Assembly (NCBI GenBank): GCA_002633005.1
Contig: NMRA01000175.1
Coordinates: 261,677-325,676, forward strand
Direction of reading: 5' to 3'
Origin: Phoronis australis
Lineage: Eukaryota; Phoronida; Phoronidae
Length of the DNA: 64,000 nt
How positions within the stretch are numbered: the stretch's first letter is position 1; every line of letters starts with the position of its first letter. The notes below the pieces were generated by a model that saw only the letters and a list, made by a program, of their open reading frames with translations, ran no database searches and was not told where the DNA came from. A program made the translations under genes and the position numbers. This document shows positions 61,601 to 64,000 of this stretch, in pieces.

Positions 61601-64000
61601 GATGATGACCTCAGTGACCAGGTGTCTGCTGGCCAGTCAGAGAGTAGTACTCCCGCTGTTGAGCCACACTGTCGATCTTCATCATCACGGGAGTATTTAG
61701 AGACAAACCTGGATGATATCTCTGTTGACGAGCGCAGTATGAGTGTCGCACGGGTCAGCACATCGACACCATCTGCAGTGAGAGTTGTAGGGCAGGCTTC
61801 TGGGGGGTGCAAGACTCAGGACAGTGGGATGGTGACGGAGGACTTCTCTGATTTGACACTGTCACCGTCGACACCCGACGACGCTGTGTCATTCAAGAGT
61901 GAGGTGGCTGTGCTGTCGCCTCGTAATGGAGAGCCAGAGGAAGGTGAGTGAGGGCTAAAGGGCAAAGTTTAAAGGACAACTAACTGAACTGTTGATGTAT
62001 GGAAAACCACTCATTGACTAAAGCTTCATTTTTTTGATAAAGAATTATTGTGCTTCGCAGTTATAATTTTGCCTCACCATTGTGATGTACGTGGTGTTGA
62101 TGGTCTACTGTGATTTCCAGACAACTGTCATTGTAAAGAAGAGGTTGAACTAGAAGAGGCCGTGGCACTGGCCAAGGCGATGGAGATCTCAGAGAAACAG
62201 GATGCACTGCCAATAGTGCCTGGGCTAAGAGGATGTCACGCAGGGGGAGACGGGGAGGAGGAGAAGACATTGGTGATACAGGTGCAGAAAGAGGTGAGTG
62301 GACTAGGGGCATACGTAGAAGTAGTTGGTTTACATCTATTTTATTTTAATTGTGTGTTTGTCTACATTGATAAATAATGTAGAAAATAAATCTGAAACTA
62401 AATAAGGCGATCCAGATCCTCCCAAGGATACTATTGTTTCACGAAATGTAGGACAAAGGATGTTATTACATCCGAAAATTTCAGATTTCAGTTGATCCAT
62501 TCTTGTTGTTTTATTTACCGATTTATATTCTACATTAATACAGATGTCATGCATGGTTTTTCGCTCTGTAATGGATTCATGCTGTAATGCTCAGCTGTGT
62601 TGAGGCTCATTTTATTTGTCTGTCAAATGACATGCTTGCTTTAATTGCTAACAAAGTGTCAATCTTCCAGGATGGTAGTACTGATGGCCATGCCCCTAAG
62701 GAGTACAAGGAGAACAAGCAGTGGGTGAGGGGCGAGATGATAGGGACGGGGGCGTTCAGCACTTGTTACCAGGCAAGAGATGTACAGACAGGAGTGCTCA
62801 TGGCTGTCAAACAGGTACAACAAGACAAGTTTCCGTGGAAACATAAACATTTAGTGCATGTACGGATTTAGAGGGTGAGGGGGTCGTTCCCTCCTGATAT
62901 GACCACGAAAAAAAAATATTGCATAGACTACTGATTGTAGGGCTAACATGAACATTTTGTTCTTTGGACATTGTTGCCCTGTACTGTCATCCTGGATGCG
63001 GCAGTGTATTGTATTCACAATCTTGCCTGATCCATGTGAAATACACGTGATATGAGTTTGAAAGGTAAAATTTTGCATTATGGAGGCACAGAATTACAGA
63101 CATGCATGCATCTGCCAAACTTGGCTGGTCAAATTATCATGGTATAATTAGAAATTTTAATTGAATGTGTGGTTAACATTTTGATCGCATCTGTCGCCTA
63201 GAACCAGGCCGCTACTGACACATGCGTAGTATGGAACTGACTGGTTCCTTTCCATTTAGACACATGCGTAGTATGGCACTGACTGGTTCCTTTCCATTTA
63301 GACACATGCGTAGTATGGCACTGACTGGTTCCTTTCCATTTAGACACATGCTTAGTATGGCACTGACTGGTTCCTTTCCATTTAGACACATGCGTAGTAT
63401 GGCACTGACTGGTTCCTTTCCATTTAGACACATGCGTTATGACTGCTTGTCTCATGTTTGGAAAACAAATCATTTCCAGAAGAGTAGTGTGTTATCAGTG
63501 CCTTCCAGTAAGGCCATCTCATTCCGCCTTTGCCACCTAAGTGAAACTACAAAAGTTGCAAAGGGCAATCACTTTTTGAAAAACTATCCCACATCTTAAC
63601 ACTACTCCCTGCAATAATGGGTTTATTTCTGCTGGTGTCTTATCAACTCTATTACCTGTCCCTAGATCTCGTTCTGCCGTAACTCCAAGACTGAGCAACA
63701 GAAAGTGGTGGAGGCCGTTAGTGACGAGATTCAGATGATGGCTCGTCTCAACCATCCAAATATCGTACGCATCCTAGGTGCCACACAGCAGGGCTATCAT
63801 TTCAACATGTTTGTCGAGTGGATGCCAGGGGGCTCTGTCGCTTATCTGTTGGACAAGTTCGGCGCCTTCTCTGAACCTGTCATTACCAGTTACACGCAGC
63901 AGGTGTTGATAGGATTGTCCTACTTACACGAACACCACATGCTCCACCGTGACCTGAAGGGTAGGTCATCGTCATGGCTACTATTTAATCGAGCATATAG
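34478..64000 (+). CDS. MAP3K1: MAP3K1 (MEKK1) orthologue, 16 coding exons visible, 3' end outside window
   Basis: A mitogen-activated protein kinase kinase kinase that activates JNK/ERK MAP2Ks and also carries an E3-ligase-type RING. The exons join in phase: 34478-34692, 50591-50705, 52274-52318, 54331-54504, 55241-55438, 55799-55912, 56350-56498, 56763 (or 56655)-56878, 57751-57841, 58319-58475, 58876-59118, 59362-59575, 60000-61943, 62121-62293, 62671-62814, 63666-63960. They give about 1462 residues so far (short exon-8 form). Domain order: disordered N-terminus, SWIM zinc finger (about 210-275), RING (about 340-400), HEAT/TOG-like region (about 450-740), disordered linker, kinase from about 1334. 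Order and motifs match vertebrate MAP3K1. The activation loop and C-lobe lie beyond the window. Confidence 0.95.
34693..38196. other. MAP3K1 intron 1, first part
   Basis: No supported exon. A 142-codon open frame at 35287-35715 is unusually long for this DNA but has no recognisable domain. The segment 37140-37290 is a decayed 3' half of MITE family A. Confidence 0.4.
37140..37290. mobile_element. MITE family A, decayed partial copy
   Basis: Shares the block order of the 3' half of 40550-41053 (GGAGCATCAACGCTC, AAAGTTAACTTGAGCTC, AACTCCCTAAAACATC). It ends in ATATGAAAGGC. Confidence 0.5.
38197..38266. repeat. 14-bp tandem repeat, five copies
   Basis: Unit AGTACTATTATCCA, five tandem units with single-base variants. 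Confidence 0.9.
39012..40187. repeat. 587-bp near-identical tandem duplication around an N
   Basis: 39012-39598 and 39600-40187 align end to end with about four substitutions and one 1-bp indel, meeting exactly at the single N (39599). This looks like two overlapping contig ends or haplotypes joined without merging, rather than a biological duplication. Confidence 0.9.
40550..41053. mobile_element. MITE family A, best-preserved copy
   Basis: About 500 bp with ends GGCCCTTTCATATTGAC and, as the reverse complement of the right end, GGGCCTTTCATACTAAC. It is internally palindromic in places (CGACGCGTCGACG). No coding capacity. Confidence 0.75.
41054..47769. other. MAP3K1 intron 1, middle part
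   Basis: No supported exon or RNA gene. Single Ns at 42806 and 44450, and poly-C runs near 44405 and 45654. The dispersed repeat core lies at 43261-43299. Confidence 0.4.
43261..43299. repeat. Dispersed repeat core (partner at 16521-16559)
   Basis: Matches 16521-16559 at 36 of 39 positions. Confidence 0.55.
47770..48410. mobile_element. MITE family A, strongly decayed copy
   Basis: Block order matches 40550-41053 (GGTCCCTTCAGA, ACTGAAGTTATCGGATG, GATAACTCCAGTGGCAC, TTCACAGTTAACTAAC). Heavily diverged and enlarged by insertions. Confidence 0.4.
48411..50590. other. MAP3K1 intron 1, last part
   Basis: AT-rich. Segments at about 49855-50050 and 50265-50520 share loose wording (AATCTCATCAATTTCAGA, CTCGCCAATTTCAGACG, GATGAGATTTTACC) with 51600-51870 and 39440-39500. 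They are probably very old members of one repeat family. Confidence 0.35.
50591..50705 (+). CDS. MAP3K1: MAP3K1 coding exon 2
   Basis: Completes an Arg codon, then reads [20 protein letters not shown]. Basic and helix-prone. Acceptor GGTCATTTCAG, donor CCCCTG/GTGAGT. Ends in phase 0. Confidence 0.85.
52274..52318 (+). CDS. MAP3K1: MAP3K1 coding exon 3 (45-nt microexon)
   Basis: Fifteen codons, [15 protein letters not shown], between ATCTGTTTCAG and CTCAG/GTAAGG. Phase 0 at both ends, so it can be skipped without frame change. Confidence 0.7.
53509..53769. mobile_element. MITE family B copy 2 (partner at 8933-9207)
   Basis: Left end CTGTTGCATGAAAAATGATT and, as the reverse complement of the right end, CCGTTTCATGAAAGGTGATT. 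Internal blocks match copy 1 (AAGTCAGAAATTT, CTTACGCTCCAC). Confidence 0.7.
54119..54296 (-). mobile_element. tRNA-derived SINE-like element in MAP3K1 intron 3
   Basis: On the minus strand from 54293 there is a degenerate tRNA fold. It has a CCTCG/CGAGG acceptor stem, box A TAGTCAAGTGGTGAGAG, anticodon-arm region GTTGGACTGAAAA, and T-arm GGTTCTAATTCAAATCC. It is followed by a non-tRNA body. It ends 34 bp before exon 4. The anticodon stem is broken, so it is not a functional tRNA gene. Confidence 0.6.
54331..54504 (+). CDS. MAP3K1: MAP3K1 coding exon 4
   Basis: Reads [20 protein letters not shown] onward, 58 codons, phase 0 at both ends. Acceptor TTTGTGTTTCAG, donor AATTCA/GTAAGT. Contains two related basic/Ser motifs, RTRSFQENP and [10 protein letters not shown], that look like kinase or 14-3-3 sites. 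Confidence 0.8.
55241..55438 (+). CDS. MAP3K1: MAP3K1 coding exon 5 (pre-SWIM)
   Basis: 66 codons in phase 0. It includes [20 protein letters not shown] and [15 protein letters not shown], nearly identical to the segment preceding the SWIM finger of vertebrate MAP3K1. Donor CCTCAG/GTAGGT. Confidence 0.95.
55799..55912 (+). CDS. MAP3K1: MAP3K1 coding exon 6 (SWIM zinc finger)
   Basis: 38 codons: [20 protein letters not shown], then [18 protein letters not shown]. The CxC...CxH zinc ligands of the SWIM domain are intact. The exon ends at GAG/GCGAGT, a GC donor. Joining to exon 7 restores the family sequence KNYE-VENLF. Confidence 0.95.
56350..56498 (+). CDS. MAP3K1: MAP3K1 coding exon 7
   Basis: Reads [20 protein letters not shown], then a Ser/Pro-rich spacer up to GATGTTGG/GTAGGT. 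49 codons plus 2 nt (phase 2). Confidence 0.9.
56763..56878 (+). CDS. MAP3K1: MAP3K1 coding exon 8 (RING, first half)
   Basis: Contains [20 protein letters not shown] and [13 protein letters not shown], the first Cys/His ligands of the RING. It ends in the first base of the conserved Trp codon (GTGT/GTAAGT, phase 1). Acceptors at 56762 (ATTTTTTATCCTACCAG) and 56654 (TTTATTCCTTGCCAG) are both in phase. The longer form adds 36 codons. Confidence 0.85.
57262..57440 (+). mobile_element. tRNA-derived SINE-like element in MAP3K1 intron 8
   Basis: Box-A-like GGTGTAGTGGCCAGG at 57271-57285 and a weak B-box-like GGTTTTGGATTTGAGG around 57323-57338, then a non-tRNA body. Degenerate. Confidence 0.4.
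57633..57678. repeat. TATGG pentanucleotide microsatellite
   Basis: About eight GTATG units with GATATG variants at the right end. Confidence 0.9.
57751..57841 (+). CDS. MAP3K1: MAP3K1 coding exon 9 (RING, second half)
   Basis: Completes Trp, then [20 protein letters not shown]. The final CPLC ligands are intact. Acceptor TTGTCTTGCAG, donor GCTGA/GTAAGT (phase 2). Confidence 0.95.
58319..58475 (+). CDS. MAP3K1: MAP3K1 coding exon 10
   Basis: Completes Glu, then [20 protein letters not shown] and on to [12 protein letters not shown]. It matches the PVDSP and DLxxPW positions of vertebrate MAP3K1. Donor CTTGAG/GTATGG, phase 0. Confidence 0.9.
58876..59118 (+). CDS. MAP3K1: MAP3K1 coding exon 11 (HEAT/TOG-like region)
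   Basis: 81 codons, with [20 protein letters not shown] and [20 protein letters not shown]. This is the start of the tubulin-binding TOG-like helical region of MAP3K1. Acceptor CTCCTTTTTAG, donor AGCTTG/GTAAGT. Phase 0. Confidence 0.95.
59145..59216 (+). mobile_element. tRNA-like SINE head in MAP3K1 intron 11
   Basis: Box A TGGCTCAGTGGAGA and box B AAGTTCAATCC are about 30 nt apart. The CTTGAGCAATACGC tail resembles invertebrate tRNA-SINE bodies. Confidence 0.5.
59362..59575 (+). CDS. MAP3K1: MAP3K1 coding exon 12 (HEAT/TOG-like region)
   Basis: Contains [38 protein letters not shown] and the conserved [13 protein letters not shown]. Acceptor TTTTGTTTTCTAG, donor TCCAG/GTATAT, phase 1. Confidence 0.95.
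60000..61943 (+). CDS. MAP3K1: MAP3K1 coding exon 13 (end of TOG-like region and long linker)
   Basis: A 1944-nt exon. It opens with [13 protein letters not shown] and [20 protein letters not shown] (helical repeats), and continues to [20 protein letters not shown]. It then becomes a Ser/Pro/acid-rich linker with proline-rich SH3-type stretches ([16 protein letters not shown]). Near residues 1092-1103 there is a [12 protein letters not shown] cluster. The tail [10 protein letters not shown] is conserved with vertebrate MAP3K1. Donor GAAG/GTGAGT, phase 1. Confidence 0.95.
62121..62293 (+). CDS. MAP3K1: MAP3K1 coding exon 14
   Basis: Reads [20 protein letters not shown], then [15 protein letters not shown], matching the conserved SQDALPIVP pre-kinase segment. 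Donor AAAGAG/GTGAGT, phase 0. Confidence 0.95.
62671..62814 (+). CDS. MAP3K1: MAP3K1 coding exon 15 (kinase glycine loop and VAIK lysine)
   Basis: 48 codons. [20 protein letters not shown] carries the Gly-x-Gly-x-x-Ser loop (residues 1341-1346). LMAVKQ supplies the ATP-anchoring Lys (about 1363). Acceptor CAATCTTCCAG, donor AACAG/GTACAA, phase 0. Confidence 0.95.
63218..63437. repeat. 42-bp minisatellite, 5.3 copies, in MAP3K1 intron 15
   Basis: Units at 63218, 63260, 63302, 63344 and 63386 plus a partial unit. Each opens ACACATGCGTAGTATGGCAC and closes CTGGTTCCTTTCCATTTAG. Units differ by single bases. 42 is a multiple of three and one frame stays open throughout. Confidence 0.95.
63666..63960 (+). 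CDS. MAP3K1: MAP3K1 coding exon 16 (kinase N-lobe to catalytic loop)
   Basis: Contains the alpha-C Glu in [20 protein letters not shown], the hinge [14 protein letters not shown], and HRDLKG at the exon end (CTGAAGG/GTAGGT, phase 1). DFG and the C-lobe lie outside the window. Confidence 0.97.

Overview
The window reads as AT-rich nuclear DNA from an invertebrate metazoan. Genes are split by introns with consensus GT-AG junctions, intergenic and intronic DNA is full of degenerate non-LTR, MITE-like and tRNA-derived SINE-like repeats, and there are CA/GT microsatellites. One gene, MAP3K1, keeps the full animal-type domain order. I cannot name the phylum from sequence alone; the repeat types and gene forms would fit a marine lophotrochozoan or deuterostome. 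Four single N characters (3429, 39599, 42806, 44450) mark a draft assembly.

There are three gene loci. (1) Positions 5.6-6.85 kb, minus strand: a riboflavin-transporter (SLC52/RFVT) gene whose first 414 codons lie in one exon. The conserved C-terminal membrane segments are not visible downstream. (2) Positions 9.3-25.1 kb, minus strand: an eight-coding-exon gene for a 905-residue Ser/Thr-rich protein that I do not recognise. All seven junctions keep phase. (3) Positions 34.2-64.0 kb, plus strand: the MAP3K1 (MEKK1) orthologue. I resolve a probable TATA promoter, a 5'UTR intron, a 15.9-kb first coding intron and 16 coding exons carrying SWIM zinc finger, RING finger, HEAT/TOG-like region, long disordered linker and the N-lobe through HRDLK of the kinase. 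The last exon(s) run off the right edge. Genes 2 and 3 are divergent, separated by about 9 kb of repeat-rich DNA.

MAP3K1 is a scaffold-kinase that joins ubiquitin ligation (RING) to MAPK activation (JNK/ERK via MAP2Ks). SLC52 imports riboflavin. Nothing in the sequence links the three loci functionally.

The left end (1-3.1 kb) holds a decayed LINE and a frameshifted THAP-domain fragment. Notable oddities are a GC-AG intron and an in-frame alternative acceptor in MAP3K1, a Cys cluster in its linker, and a 42-bp minisatellite whose every unit ends in a 3' splice-site-like tract. There is also an N-flanked 587-bp duplication that looks like an assembly artefact, a long hairpin with a Pol III B-box in its loop, and several MITE families. 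I found no compact novel operon-like or defence-like system.
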